Below, piece after piece: positions 6,675-14,894 of a stretch of DNA of 30,983 nucleotides. The notes under the pieces are model-generated. The model worked only from the letters and a program-made list of their open reading frames with translations, was not told where the DNA came from and made no database searches. Origin of the DNA: Neobacillus cucumis. Its GTDB lineage: Bacteria; Bacillota; Bacilli; Bacillales_B; DSM-18226. The translations under genes and the position numbers were made by a program. Each line of letters begins with the position of its first letter. Position 1 is the first letter of the stretch. The stretch is taken from NCBI RefSeq assembly GCF_023715505.1, contig NZ_JAMBOH010000042.1, positions 1 to 30,983 of the forward strand, written 5' to 3'.

Positions 6675-7382
6675 ATGCAAACGTATTTTGATAGTGCCTA
6701 CATTTGGGGAGCATTGCCACAACTTCTTTCGTTTTTACACGTAACTTTTATGGTTGCAGGTCTATCGGTTTTGTTCGGTACGATTCTAGGATTTATCTTA
6801 GCTGTTATGAAACTAGGAACGAGTACGGCTGCCATAAAAATCGCTAATGGGTATACCACTATTTTAAGGTGTACCCCCTCTATTGTTCTTTTATTTTTAG
6901 TGTATTATGGGCTTCCGGCAATAGCCAGTAACTTTGGTACAGATCTGAATCATCTTGACACTTCGATTTATGTTGTGATTACCTTTTCGCTGCAATTTGG
7001 GGCCATCATGTCTGAGGTGATGAGAACGGCGTATGAAGCGATCGACCGGGGACAATATGAGGCAGCGGTTAGTGTCGGACTTAGTCCTGCCCAGGCATTT
7101 CGGAGAATTGTGTTGCCGCAAGCAAGTGTTGTCGCATTGCCCAATTTCGGCAACAGCCTCCTTGAATTAATGAAAGAAGGTTCATTAGCGTATACCATTG
7201 GTTTGGTTGATATTATGGGGAAAGCAAGCCTAATTATTTCAAATAACTATAATTCTCATTCGTTAGAAATTTATCTTGCCTTATCTCTTATATACTGGGT
7301 TTTATCCATTTTGATTGAACAGTTCTTTTCAAAGTTAGAAAAGATTTTTAGTAAAGGGAAAATGGTTATAAAAACGACATAG
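6675..7382 (+). CDS. amino-acid ABC transporter permease (HisM/GlnP family), first subunit
   Basis: A 235-residue inner-membrane permease with about five hydrophobic helices. It carries the family loop that contacts the ATPase (EAAVSVGLSPAQAFRRIVLPQA, about residues 133-154) and the N-terminal 'GxxxTLxxxxxxxxxG' type stretch around helix 1. TTILRCTPSIVLLFL is the 'RgTP' motif of polar amino-acid permeases, here with Cys in place of Gly. AGAGGTGG precedes the ATG by the right distance. The gene is 21 bases after the binding protein and 11 before its partner, so it is part of one transcript. It should form a heterodimer with the next permease. Confidence 0.92.
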   Translation: MQTYFDSAYIWGALPQLLSFLHVTFMVAGLSVLFGTILGFILAVMKLGTSTAAIKIANGYTTILRCTPSIVLLFLVYYGLPAIASNFGTDLNHLDTSIYVVITFSLQFGAIMSEVMRTAYEAIDRGQYEAAVSVGLSPAQAFRRIVLPQASVVALPNFGNSLLELMKEGSLAYTIGLVDIMGKASLIISNNYNSHSLEIYLALSLIYWVLSILIEQFFSKLEKIFSKGKMVIKTT

Positions 7383-7393
7383 GGGGTGACAGC

Positions 7394-8107
7394 ATGTCGG
7401 TCGGATTGGATGTTCCATTTTTAGTAAAAACCTTTTTTATTGCATTATCTGGAGTGCCTGTAGCCTTACTCATTACGATTGTCTCCTTACTCATTGCTCT
7501 ACCTTCAGGATTTTTGCTCGCCTTATCGCGGATTAATCGAATTCCCGTGATTAGCCAGTTGGCACGCGTCTATGTTTCGTTTGTGAGAGGGACTCCTGTC
7601 ATTGTTCAAATTTTTATTATTTTTACTAGTGCTCCTTTACTATTGGCTCCCATATTCGAGAAGTATCATGTTAAAACGAGTATCTACGATATCAATCCGA
7701 TTTGGTACGCATTTATTGTTTTCTCGTTGAATACAACGGCTATTTTAATAGAAGTATTTCGTTCTGCTATTAGCACGGTCAGTAAGGGGCAGCTGGAAGC
7801 AGCTTATTCCGTTGGGTTGAACAATGTGCAAGCGTTTAGAAGAATACTCATTCCACAAATATTAGTGGTGGCATTGCCCAATATTTGTACGGCAACGGTC
7901 AATCTTATTAAAGCCACCTCTTTGGGTTATGCTTTGTCATTGAGAGAGATTACGTTAAAAGCTCAAGTGGCAGCCAATGCTGGCTACAATTTTATTGAAG
8001 CGTACATCGATATCTTTCTTGTCTATCTCATTTTATGCAGCTTAGTGGAAACCTTATTTAAGCTGTATGAAAAACGGTTAAGAAAGTATAAAGCAGCCGC
8101 TGCCTAA
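7394..8107 (+). CDS. amino-acid ABC transporter permease (HisM/GlnP family), second subunit
   Basis: A 237-residue paralogue of the preceding permease. It has helices at about 10-40, 58-75, 92-120, 158-180 and 195-220, the motif [17 protein letters not shown] (a canonical RGTP) and the ATPase-coupling loop [34 protein letters not shown] just upstream of the ATG gives the ribosome binding site. It starts 11 bases after the first permease and ends before the ATPase gene. The pair would form the transmembrane channel for a polar amino acid, with one ATPase homodimer on the cytoplasmic side. Confidence 0.92.
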   Translation: MSVGLDVPFLVKTFFIALSGVPVALLITIVSLLIALPSGFLLALSRINRIPVISQLARVYVSFVRGTPVIVQIFIIFTSAPLLLAPIFEKYHVKTSIYDINPIWYAFIVFSLNTTAILIEVFRSAISTVSKGQLEAAYSVGLNNVQAFRRILIPQILVVALPNICTATVNLIKATSLGYALSLREITLKAQVAANAGYNFIEAYIDIFLVYLILCSLVETLFKLYEKRLRKYKAAAA

Positions 8108-8129
8108 GATCATGATTGGAGGCAAAGTC

Positions 8130-8885
8130 ATGTTAGAGATTAAAAATATCCACAAGTCCTTTGGTAAGAATGAGATTTTAAAAGGAGTAGATTTACAGAT
8201 TGATAGGGGTGATGTGGTTGTCATTCTTGGCCCGAGTGGCTCTGGTAAGACCACATTGCTTCGGTGCATTAACTTTCTTGAACGTGCCGATCAGGGGCAA
8301 GCCATTTTTGGTGATATTCATGTAAACCTTAAATCAGCAACCAAAAAACAAATACATCAAATCAGGCAAAAGATTGCTTTTGTGTTTCAGAATTATAATC
8401 TGTTTACGAATAAAACAGTATTAGAGAATGTGACAGAAGGTCTCATCATTGGAAGAAAGGTTCCGAAAGCAGATGCCAATGAGCTGGGGAAGCAGGCCTT
8501 GGCGAAGGTTGGATTAGCAGATAAATTGAATTCCTACCCTAGTGAACTGTCTGGCGGGCAGCAGCAGCGGGTTGGCATTGCAAGAGCGATTGCGTTAAAT
8601 CCAGATATTATTTTATTTGATGAACCCACTTCTGCACTAGATCCAGAATTAGTCGGTGAAGTCTTAACCGTAATGAAAAATATTGCAAAAGAAGGAACAA
8701 CCATGTTAGTAGTGACGCATGAAATGTCATTTGCAAAAGATGTAGCGAACCGAGTCATCTTTATGGATGGCGGTGTGATTGTAGAAGAGAATTCTCCAAA
8801 GGAAATTTTCTCAAGACCAAATGAAGAAAGAACGCAGCATTTCTTAAGACGGGTCATACCTGAGGATTTTATTTATCATATTTAA
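8130..8885 (+). CDS. amino-acid ABC transporter ATP-binding protein
   Basis: A complete 251-residue ABC ATPase of the polar amino-acid class. It has Walker [11 protein letters not shown]-loop VFQNYNLF, signature LSGGQQQR, Walker [13 protein letters not shown], and the H-loop histidine in VVTHEMSFA. The ATG at 8130 is preferred because TGGAGG lies seven bases before it; an in-frame ATG at 8112 has no ribosome binding site and would add six residues. It ends the operon. The C-terminal tail ([10 protein letters not shown]) is the usual short extension of this group. It powers import by the binding protein and two permeases upstream. Confidence 0.95.
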   Translation: MLEIKNIHKSFGKNEILKGVDLQIDRGDVVVILGPSGSGKTTLLRCINFLERADQGQAIFGDIHVNLKSATKKQIHQIRQKIAFVFQNYNLFTNKTVLENVTEGLIIGRKVPKADANELGKQALAKVGLADKLNSYPSELSGGQQQRVGIARAIALNPDIILFDEPTSALDPELVGEVLTVMKNIAKEGTTMLVVTHEMSFAKDVANRVIFMDGGVIVEENSPKEIFSRPNEERTQHFLRRVIPEDFIYHI

Positions 8886-9112
8886 TGAATAATAAACCTT
8901 TATAAATGGAGGCTTTTCTTCATTTCTCCCATCACAATCTACTGTAACACATGCTGCAATCGATTTGGTATAAAAAGATTAATGTTTAATGATTTAGTTA
9001 TTATTTTATTCAAACGTTTTATCAAGCATTTCAAAAACAAATTGGAGGTACTTACAGAGGCTAATGCGAAGCACCGGATTTTATTTTAGAAGAACAATAT
9101 ATGGGGGATAAG
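8886..9112 (+). other. non-coding stretch after the ABC operon
   Basis: About 230 AT-rich bases between the ATPase stop and the terminator at 9113. A GGAGG occurs twice (near 8908 and 9042) but neither is followed by an open frame of useful length. No gene, repeat or RNA signature is seen. It may contain the worn remains of a gene. Confidence 0.5.
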
Positions 9113-9153
9113 AAAAAGGGTGAAACACCAGTTGGAGGTGTTCATCCTTTTTC
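9113..9153 (+). terminator. intrinsic terminator of the ABC operon
   Basis: GGGTGAAACACC pairs with GGTGTTCATCC (one bulged base) across a seven-base loop and is followed by TTTTTCTTTT, with a run of A before the stem. It lies 228 bases after the ATPase stop and on the downstream side of the convergent GntR gene, so it may also work in reverse for that gene. Confidence 0.7.
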
Positions 9154-9216
9154 TTTTATTTTTGTACTTTTGGAGTGACCTCTTATAAGGAGATATCTGA
9201 ATTACTTGTTATAAAT

Positions 9217-9930
9217 TCACTTATTAAATTTATATGTATAGATATTACCATTATAAAGAGTCTCAAAATATCCCAGAATGCTTTCCTTACCATCAAATGA
9301 AACGTTAGTAATAGCTTTTGATTTCAGAAGTGCTCCATGGTCGATTTGCAATAGTTTTTTCTGTTCAGGGGTAGGCAAAACTGCCTCCATCTCTAATTCA
9401 CTGCCAAGAACTGTATAGCTTAAAGATTTCAAGTAATCATAAAAGGAGTGATTTAACGCTTCTACATTGATTGCAGGTAATACTTCTGTAGATACATAGT
9501 TATAGCTTATAGCTATTGGAGTACCATTACCTGTTCTTAATCTAACAAAATAATGAATAAAAACATTTTCTTTTAAATTCAATTTTTTTGATATCACAGG
9601 TATTTCGTTAGACTTTAAAAGTTTATAAGAAAGGAGCTTTGATCCTGGTAAAAGCCCAATACTCCTCATATCTTCTGTGAAACTTGATTGATTTTCCAGT
9701 GACTTTGTAACATGTGAAGATGATACAAAGCTGCCTTTTCCAGAAATCCGCGTGATATATTTTTTTTCTACAAGTTTATTTAGAGCTTTATTTATTGTCA
9801 TTCTACTGTAACCAAAGAGTTCAGCTAATTGTTCTTCCGTTTCAATCTGATCACCAACTTTTAGTTCGCCAGTATTAATCCTATTAATTAAATAATCTTC
9901 CACTTTTGTATATTTGGGGGTATTTTTCAT
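9217..9930 (-). CDS. GntR-family transcriptional regulator with UTRA ligand domain (HutC/FarR subfamily)
   Basis: A 237-residue regulator. Residues 1-70 form the winged helix of GntR proteins (EEQLAELFGYSRMTINKALNKLVEK, then the wing ITRISGKGSFV). Residues about 90-235 are a UTRA effector domain, recognisable by VFIHYFVRLRTGNGTPIAISYNYV and the end SILGYFETLYNGNIYTYKF. UTRA domains sense phosphorylated sugars or related small molecules. The gene is transcribed away from the PTS/SIS operon and is separated from it by 600 bases that hold two operator-like palindromes. It is therefore the likely local repressor or activator of that operon, with an imported sugar phosphate as the inducer (inferred). 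The ATG has GAAAGGG upstream at slightly long spacing. Confidence 0.9.
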   Translation of the reverse strand: MKNTPKYTKVEDYLINRINTGELKVGDQIETEEQLAELFGYSRMTINKALNKLVEKKYITRISGKGSFVSSSHVTKSLENQSSFTEDMRSIGLLPGSKLLSYKLLKSNEIPVISKKLNLKENVFIHYFVRLRTGNGTPIAISYNYVSTEVLPAINVEALNHSFYDYLKSLSYTVLGSELEMEAVLPTPEQKKLLQIDHGALLKSKAITNVSFDGKESILGYFETLYNGNIYTYKFNK

Positions 9931-10225
9931 GTAAGTAGTACCCTTTCAATTTGATTATATATCATGGATTAATCTCCACTATTAAATGTTGAAAGATGAA
10001 TGACTAAAACCATAAGCTGCAAGACAAATAAGAGATAAATCCAGCATCTTTTCTGTATTCCAGATAGATGTGAAGTCCTTATCCTCCTTACATACCATGG
10101 CTCAGGTATTTTGAAAGTAGATTCATATTAATTATATTCTTCTTGGAAATCTTTCACAATGTCTTAATAGTTTATGCCATATAGACAGTATTATGAGACT
10201 TTAAGGGATGGTAAGAGAATAAAAT
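9931..10225. other. non-coding stretch upstream of the GntR gene
   Basis: Nearly 300 AT-rich bases with no open frame of note. They should hold the promoter of the GntR gene on the minus strand, but no convincing consensus pair was found, and no copy of the 30-bp operator is present here. Confidence 0.4.
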
Positions 10226-10255
10226 TATATACATATCCAAATTTGTATATACATA
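10226..10255. promoter_or_regulatory. operator-like palindrome 1 (probable GntR site)
   Basis: TATATACATAT followed after six bases by TTGTATATACA forms a 30-base element with the inverted repeat TATATACA/TGTATATA. The core TGTATATACA is itself a perfect palindrome. The same 30-base element recurs at 10354-10383 with only three or four changes, all in the centre. HutC-type GntR proteins bind AT-rich palindromes of this kind, and the regulator gene is adjacent. Confidence 0.65.
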
Positions 10256-10353
10256 GTGCAGTGCAGAGCCATATATATAAGGAGTATATTTCGAATGCTT
10301 GGTTATTAGCTAAAGGGATGGGTAAATAATAAGGGGAGTTTTAATTTGAAAAA

Positions 10354-10383
10354 TATATACATATTAACATTTGTATATACATA
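10354..10383. promoter_or_regulatory. operator-like palindrome 2 (probable GntR site)
   Basis: This is the second copy of the 30-base palindromic element, 128 bases downstream of the first and about 150 bases before the operon's first ATG. Arms are identical to copy 1; only the central bases differ. 128 bases is close to 12 helical turns, so the two sites would face the same side of DNA and could support looping (inferred). Confidence 0.65.
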
Positions 10384-10530
10384 ATATAAAACAAATGCAG
10401 CAAAGGAAGTTACGGCATCTATTTTCCGAATATTTTGTCATTTGGTAAGACGATAAAATGATAAGGAGGTATGATCTTTAAAATAGTTTAGCGGAAATGG
10501 CTTTGTTAAGTCTAATAGGAGTGATTAGTA

Positions 10531-11601
10531 ATGAAGATGATTGATTATATTTACGATCAGCCAAATAGGCTAAAAAAAATCTTAGACTCCAGAGATGATA
10601 CTTGTATACCGTTACTAAACTTAATAGAAAAGAATCAAGTTAAAAGAGTGTATTTGACGGGATCGGGAACAAGCTATCATGCGGCCTTATTAATGAAAAT
10701 GTATTTTGATCAATTTACAGACTTCGAAACATCCGTTTCGATACCCACATTTTTTTCTAGATATGAAATCCTCAATAAGAATTATAAGAAAGAAGAAACT
10801 ATACTCATTGCCATTTCCCAATCGGGAACGTCGGTATCCTCCATAAATGCGGTGAAAAAAGGGAATCAACTGGGGCTTCAGACCGTTGCACTAACCGAAA
10901 ATTTAAACAGTTTCATCACGAATGAAGCGAAGCTAACAATTCATTTAAATTGTGGTAAAGAGAGGATACCGATTGAAACAAGAGGATATACCTCTACTGT
11001 ATTTACATCCATCCTTTTGGCTGTTGAAATTGGCAAGCGGATTGGTAATCTATCAGAGCTTGATTATAAAGCAATAATGGAATCGTTGGAAAAGGATATT
11101 AGTCAGCTGCCAACTGCCGTAGAGCAAATTGAAGAATGGTACAGGATGAACAAATATGAATTAATCACCATGGAAAAAGGGGCAATCGCAGGCTATGGCT
11201 ATAATTATGTGACCGCAATGGAAGGTTATTTAAAGATGTACGAAACCTTTCATAAACCACTTTCTGCCCACGAACTTGAAGAATTGCTTCATGGATATGA
11301 GATGGCCTTTGACTCCAAGCAGTATATTTTTATGATTGCATCCGAGGGAGAAGAGCTCAAATCAATAGATAAATTCAGGTCCTTTTTAGATCAGCTGACA
11401 GAGCATCAATTTGTAATCACGAATCAAAAAATCAATCTAAGAAGTAAAGACTTATATTTATCTACCCCTGTAAGTAAGGTGTTTAGTCCTATCTTATTCA
11501 TTTTGCCGTTTCAAATGATGGCTGCTAGGAATTGCGAATCAATTGGGTATGACACGTCGATCTATCCACATAAAATAAGAAGTTTCTCCCATATAAGATA
11601 A
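10531..11601 (+). CDS. SIS-domain sugar-phosphate deglycase/isomerase-like protein (FrlB/GfrE-F type), first copy
   Basis: A 356-residue cytosolic protein with two SIS (sugar isomerase) domains. The first has the phosphate-binding loops VYLTGSGTSYHAAL (about 38-51) and IAISQSGTSVSS (about 90-101), followed by PIETRGYTST. The second, weaker domain has HELEELLHGYEMAF, a motif at the place where FrlB/GfrE-type deglycases carry catalytic Glu and His. It lacks the glutaminase domain of GlmS. Such proteins split N-linked amino acids from 6-phosphorylated Amadori or Heyns sugars. It heads an operon with mannose-family PTS genes, as in gfr systems. TAGGAGTG precedes the ATG. A second paralogue closes the operon at 15590. 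The exact substrate is not deducible; a GlcN-6-P-like isomerase or deaminase role is possible. Confidence 0.82.
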   Translation: MKMIDYIYDQPNRLKKILDSRDDTCIPLLNLIEKNQVKRVYLTGSGTSYHAALLMKMYFDQFTDFETSVSIPTFFSRYEILNKNYKKEETILIAISQSGTSVSSINAVKKGNQLGLQTVALTENLNSFITNEAKLTIHLNCGKERIPIETRGYTSTVFTSILLAVEIGKRIGNLSELDYKAIMESLEKDISQLPTAVEQIEEWYRMNKYELITMEKGAIAGYGYNYVTAMEGYLKMYETFHKPLSAHELEELLHGYEMAFDSKQYIFMIASEGEELKSIDKFRSFLDQLTEHQFVITNQKINLRSKDLYLSTPVSKVFSPILFILPFQMMAARNCESIGYDTSIYPHKIRSFSHIR

Positions 11602-11671
11602 TTGATTGAGTTATACAAGAAATAATCGCTTTATACAAATTGCAATTCATACTTCTGGAAGGGGGTTTATA

Positions 11672-12088
11672 GTGTCTAATCAATTTTTAATCGCTACCCA
11701 TGGTCGTCTAGCAGAAGGATTTTACGAGTCTGTAAAGTTTTTCAACAGTCAAATAGAAAATGTTCACTATATGAATGCCTATGTTAAACACAACGATTTT
11801 GAGAAGGACTTTGTCGAGAAAGTGAAAGAATTATCCGGATCTCCACTCATTGTATTGACAGATATTCCAGGGGGCAGCGTAAATAAAATTGCATCAAAAT
11901 ACATTTCTTCATTTGGCTATAAAGTGATTAGCGGGATCAATTTATCGATTCTATTGGAATTTGTGTTTAGTACTGAAAATCTGAATGAAGAAACGATTGA
12001 GAGGCTTGTAAAATCGTCAAGAGAACAATTAGTGTACATGAACAAATTAATCGAAGAAATGGAAGGGAAGGAGTTTACGAATGATTAG
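11672..12088 (+). CDS. mannose-family PTS EIIA component
   Basis: With the GTG start at 11672 the protein is 138 residues and begins MSNQFLIATHGRLAEGF. That places the phosphorylated histidine at position 10, exactly as in EIIA-Man. GGAAGGGGG lies about six bases upstream of the GTG, while an in-frame ATG 66 bases earlier has no ribosome binding site, so the shorter form is preferred. The body has the family pattern PLIVLTDIPGGSVNKIA around residues 58-74. It accepts phosphate from HPr and passes it to EIIB, encoded directly downstream with an 8-base overlap. Cytosolic. Confidence 0.9.
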   Translation: MSNQFLIATHGRLAEGFYESVKFFNSQIENVHYMNAYVKHNDFEKDFVEKVKELSGSPLIVLTDIPGGSVNKIASKYISSFGYKVISGINLSILLEFVFSTENLNEETIERLVKSSREQLVYMNKLIEEMEGKEFTND

Positions 12089-12575
12089 TTTGGTAAGAGT
12101 GGATGATCGCTTGGTCCATGGAATGGTTGCGGTTTCCTGGACGAGTGCGCTGAAGCCGGATTGTATTTTAGTGGCGAATGATGCGGCTTCAAAGGATGCT
12201 TTTATGAGTATGACGATGAAAATGGCGAAACCAGCTGGAGTTAGTTTGATTATAAAAAATATAGAAGAATCCGTAAGTCTACTGAATAGTGAGAAATACA
12301 AAAGTAAAAAGTTTTTTGTTGTGACTGAAAGTATAGAAGATGCCTATAAAGTCAGTGAACAGGTTGATAGTATTAAAACCGTTAATATTGGGACAGCAGG
12401 ATTAAAAAAGAAAGAAAAACTCATTTCAACATTGCCGCAAATCAAAATGACAATAGAAGATTTTGAGTATGCTAGAAAGCTGCATGAAAAAGGAATTGAC
12501 GTTTTTGCTCAAGTTACTCCTTCTTTAGAAAGAATGAATTATGAGGGAATCCTTAAAGCATTTCATACTATTTAG
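12081..12575 (+). CDS. mannose-family PTS EIIB component
   Basis: A 164-residue cytosolic EIIB of the mannose/sorbose type. The N-terminus VRVDDRLVHGMVAVSW carries the phosphorylated histidine (His13) in the classical 'RxDxRLxHGQ' motif, here with M instead of Q after HG. The rest follows the family fold (ILVANDAASKD, then MKMAKPAGV) with a C-terminal helix ending in AFHTI. GGAAGGGAAGGAG lies upstream of the ATG, inside the end of the EIIA gene. It transfers phosphate to the sugar as it passes through the EIIC/EIID channel. Confidence 0.92.
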   Translation: MISLVRVDDRLVHGMVAVSWTSALKPDCILVANDAASKDAFMSMTMKMAKPAGVSLIIKNIEESVSLLNSEKYKSKKFFVVTESIEDAYKVSEQVDSIKTVNIGTAGLKKKEKLISTLPQIKMTIEDFEYARKLHEKGIDVFAQVTPSLERMNYEGILKAFHTI

Positions 12576-12594
12576 CTAAGAGGAGGCAAAAGTA

Positions 12595-13335
12595 ATGGTT
12601 ATTCAAGGAATTTTAATTGCCTTAATTGCTGCAGTCGTTTACATGGAAAGCCGAATAGGCGGGCAGCACATGTTAGATCGGCCCATTATCATTGGTCCGC
12701 TGGTTGGTTTGGTGATGGGGGACTTTCAAACGGGTTTAATTATTGGCGGTGAGCTGGAATTAGTTTGGATGGGATTGGTTGGGATTGGAACATCTACTCC
12801 TCCCGATGTGGTGGTTGGCTCTGCTTTAGCGACTGCATTAGCGATTCAAACGGGCGCCGATTATCAAACCACTTTAGCATTAGCGATTCCGATCGCGTTA
12901 CTTGCTCAATTTGTAGCCATTGGGGTGGCAATATTGAATACTACTTTTGCCCATTATGCAGATAATCAGATTGCAAAGGGCAGCTGGAAAGGAATCGCCA
13001 TTGGAAATTGGTCAGGTTCACTCATGTACTTCTTGTCTAAGTTTTTGATGGTGTTCATTGGATTTATGGTCGGTGGAGATGTAATTAAAGGGATCGTCAA
13101 TCATATTCCTCAAGTGATCCAAGCTGGTTTAGCACAATCAGGAAATCTGCTCCCAGCTCTCGGGATTGCGATGTTAATGCAGTTAAGTCTTGATAAAAAA
13201 TACGCTACCTTTCTATTCCTCGGATTTGCTCTTGTAGCTTTTTTCAATATATCAACGATTGGAGCGGCCATATTTGGTGCGATCTGCGCTTATCTATATT
13301 ATCAATTTAAGCAAAGGGAAGGGGAATTATTCTAA
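12595..13335 (+). CDS. mannose-family PTS EIIC membrane component
   Basis: A 246-residue integral membrane protein with several hydrophobic helices from the first residues on. Motifs of the EIIC-sorbose/mannose family are visible: RIGGQHMLDRPIIIGPLVG (about 21-39), GDFQTGLIIGGELELVWMG and GTSTPPDVVVGSALATA. It forms the sugar-translocating channel together with EIID. AGAGGAGGC precedes the ATG at good spacing, and its stop overlaps the EIID start (TAATG), which suggests coupled translation and 1:1 stoichiometry. Confidence 0.93.
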   Translation: MVIQGILIALIAAVVYMESRIGGQHMLDRPIIIGPLVGLVMGDFQTGLIIGGELELVWMGLVGIGTSTPPDVVVGSALATALAIQTGADYQTTLALAIPIALLAQFVAIGVAILNTTFAHYADNQIAKGSWKGIAIGNWSGSLMYFLSKFLMVFIGFMVGGDVIKGIVNHIPQVIQAGLAQSGNLLPALGIAMLMQLSLDKKYATFLFLGFALVAFFNISTIGAAIFGAICAYLYYQFKQREGELF

Positions 13336-14159
13336 TGGAAAATAACTCAAAGAAGTTAACCAAAAAAGACTTAATGAGTGTTTATTTAAGACATTACCAG
13401 CTTCTTGGTTGTTTTAATTATGAGAGACAGATGTCGACTGGATATGGATGGGCCATGACACCTGTGATTAAAAAATTGTACGGTGATAATGATGAACAGC
13501 TAAAAGAAGGGTATCAACGACACTTAGAGTTTTTCAATTGTGCGACATCTACTTCGCCATTTATTCTTGGAATCAGTTGTGCAATGGAAGAACAATATGC
13601 GAATGCCGAAGAAGAAGAGTTTGAGGTATCTTCCATTAATTCCGTAAAAGCTGCACTAATGGGGCCGCTTGCCGGGATCGGAGACTCCTTTTTCTGGGGG
13701 ACGTTTCGGGTAATTGGTGTCGGAATCGGTGCGCCATTGGCGATTAAAGGAAGTATTTTGGGACCGTTATTGTATTTTTTGATGAATGTCATACCGAGTG
13801 AATTGGTAAGATGGTTTGGGTTTAGAATTGGTTACAAGGGTGGCAGCGAGTTTTTAGCGAAGATTAGTGCAAATGGGACATTACAAAAACTAACAGAAGC
13901 CGCCAAGGTTCTTGGCCTGGTTGTGATTGGGGCTTTGATCGCTTCCATGGTCGTCATCAAATTACCTACGGCCATTAGCATTAATCACGCTAAGATTAAT
14001 GTTCAAGAAACCTTAGATTCCATCATGCCTAAATTATTGCCTTTACTCGTTACGTTTGGCTGCTATAGTCTTCTGCAGAAGAGAGTCAGTGGAACCTGGA
14101 TCATGTTTGGGTTGATTATCCTCGGTATACTTGGTGTGGTTTTAGGCGTTTTAAAGTAA
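13335..14159 (+). CDS. mannose-family PTS EIID membrane component
   Basis: A 274-residue EIID subunit. The cytosolic N-terminal part carries LRHYQLLGCFNYERQMSTGYGWAM split over residues 16-40, then HLEFFNCATSTSPFILGI and the signature ALMGPLAGIGDSFFWGT. Hydrophobic helices fill the C-terminal half, ending in LGVVLGVLK. It overlaps EIIC by one base and is followed after 12 bases by the epimerase gene. EIIC and EIID together form the membrane complex. Sequence motifs place it firmly in the mannose superfamily but do not reveal sugar specificity. Confidence 0.93.
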   Translation: MENNSKKLTKKDLMSVYLRHYQLLGCFNYERQMSTGYGWAMTPVIKKLYGDNDEQLKEGYQRHLEFFNCATSTSPFILGISCAMEEQYANAEEEEFEVSSINSVKAALMGPLAGIGDSFFWGTFRVIGVGIGAPLAIKGSILGPLLYFLMNVIPSELVRWFGFRIGYKGGSEFLAKISANGTLQKLTEAAKVLGLVVIGALIASMVVIKLPTAISINHAKINVQETLDSIMPKLLPLLVTFGCYSLLQKRVSGTWIMFGLIILGILGVVLGVLK

Positions 14160-14171
14160 GGGGAGGTAAGG

Positions 14172-14894
14172 ATGAGAAGAGAAGAAATTATCGACGGATT
14201 GAAAGACGGTTTAATTGTTTCTTGCCAAGCTGTTCCGGGTGAACCTCACTACATGGATGGAATGACGGTAAAAATGGCCGAATGTGCAGAATGGGCTGGA
14301 GCTGTCGGAGTAAGAGCGAATTCACCGGACGACATAAAAAGAATAAAAGAAACGGTCAATTTACCCATCATCGGTCTTTGGAAAATAGACCGGAATATAA
14401 AGGATGTTTATTTAACGCCCGATCTAAAGGCTGCTAGGGAAATTTGGAATGCGGGTGCTGAGATTATTGCTGTTCAGGCAACTAAACATAAGAGAGATGA
14501 TGGAAAGTACTCCTATGAAACGATAAAGGAAATAAAAATAGAAATTCCTGAAGCTATCATTTTCGCCGATATTTCAACTCCTGAAGATGCAAGAATCGCT
14601 TCTGAGTATGGAGCTGATTTTGTAGCTCCTACCTTACAAGGATATACAAAGGCTGGTTACTTCGATCAAGTAACAATTAAGGACGAACCTGACTTTATTT
14701 TATTACGGGATGTTGTGGAAGCAGTAAAAGGTACAGAAACAAAGGTTATTATGGAAGGTAAGGTTTCAACTCCTGAAATCGCCGTGCAATGTTTATACAT
14801 GGGGGCTTATGCAGTTGTCGTTGGGAATGCCATCACTCGTCCACATATTACAGCAAAGCGATTTGCTAGAATGCTGAAGCGATACCATGACTAA
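14172..14894 (+). CDS. nanE: NanE-type N-acylmannosamine-6-phosphate 2-epimerase (substrate possibly altered)
   Basis: A 240-residue TIM-barrel protein with the NanE motifs in order: LIVSCQAVPGEPHYM (Gln19), GAVGVRAN (Arg48), PIIGLWK (Lys71), FADIST (Asp132), PTLQGYT, MEGKVSTPE (Glu195) and AVVVGNAITRP. The Lys and Glu correspond to the acid/base pair that moves the C2 proton in NanE. Several usually constant positions differ: GLWKIDRN where GIIKRDY is common, LTPD where ITPT is usual, and AVQAT where ALDAT is usual. No nanA, nanK or nagA is nearby; the neighbours are PTS and SIS genes. It may therefore epimerise C2 of another N-substituted amino-sugar 6-phosphate (inferred). AGGGGAGGTAAGG precedes the ATG. 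Confidence 0.85.
   Translation: MRREEIIDGLKDGLIVSCQAVPGEPHYMDGMTVKMAECAEWAGAVGVRANSPDDIKRIKETVNLPIIGLWKIDRNIKDVYLTPDLKAAREIWNAGAEIIAVQATKHKRDDGKYSYETIKEIKIEIPEAIIFADISTPEDARIASEYGADFVAPTLQGYTKAGYFDQVTIKDEPDFILLRDVVEAVKGTETKVIMEGKVSTPEIAVQCLYMGAYAVVVGNAITRPHITAKRFARMLKRYHD

Noticed and set aside
6897..7198. Minus-strand frames inside the first permease gene
   Set aside because: Antisense to a clear permease with family motifs; no start signals.
8534..8857. Minus-strand frame of 107 codons inside the ABC ATPase gene
   Set aside because: Antisense to Walker B and H-loop region of an intact ATPase; composition is that of a mirror frame.
10226..10383. The two 30-bp repeats as a minimal CRISPR array
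   Set aside because: Only two units with a 98-base gap, internal palindromes of regulator-site type, and no cas gene nearby.
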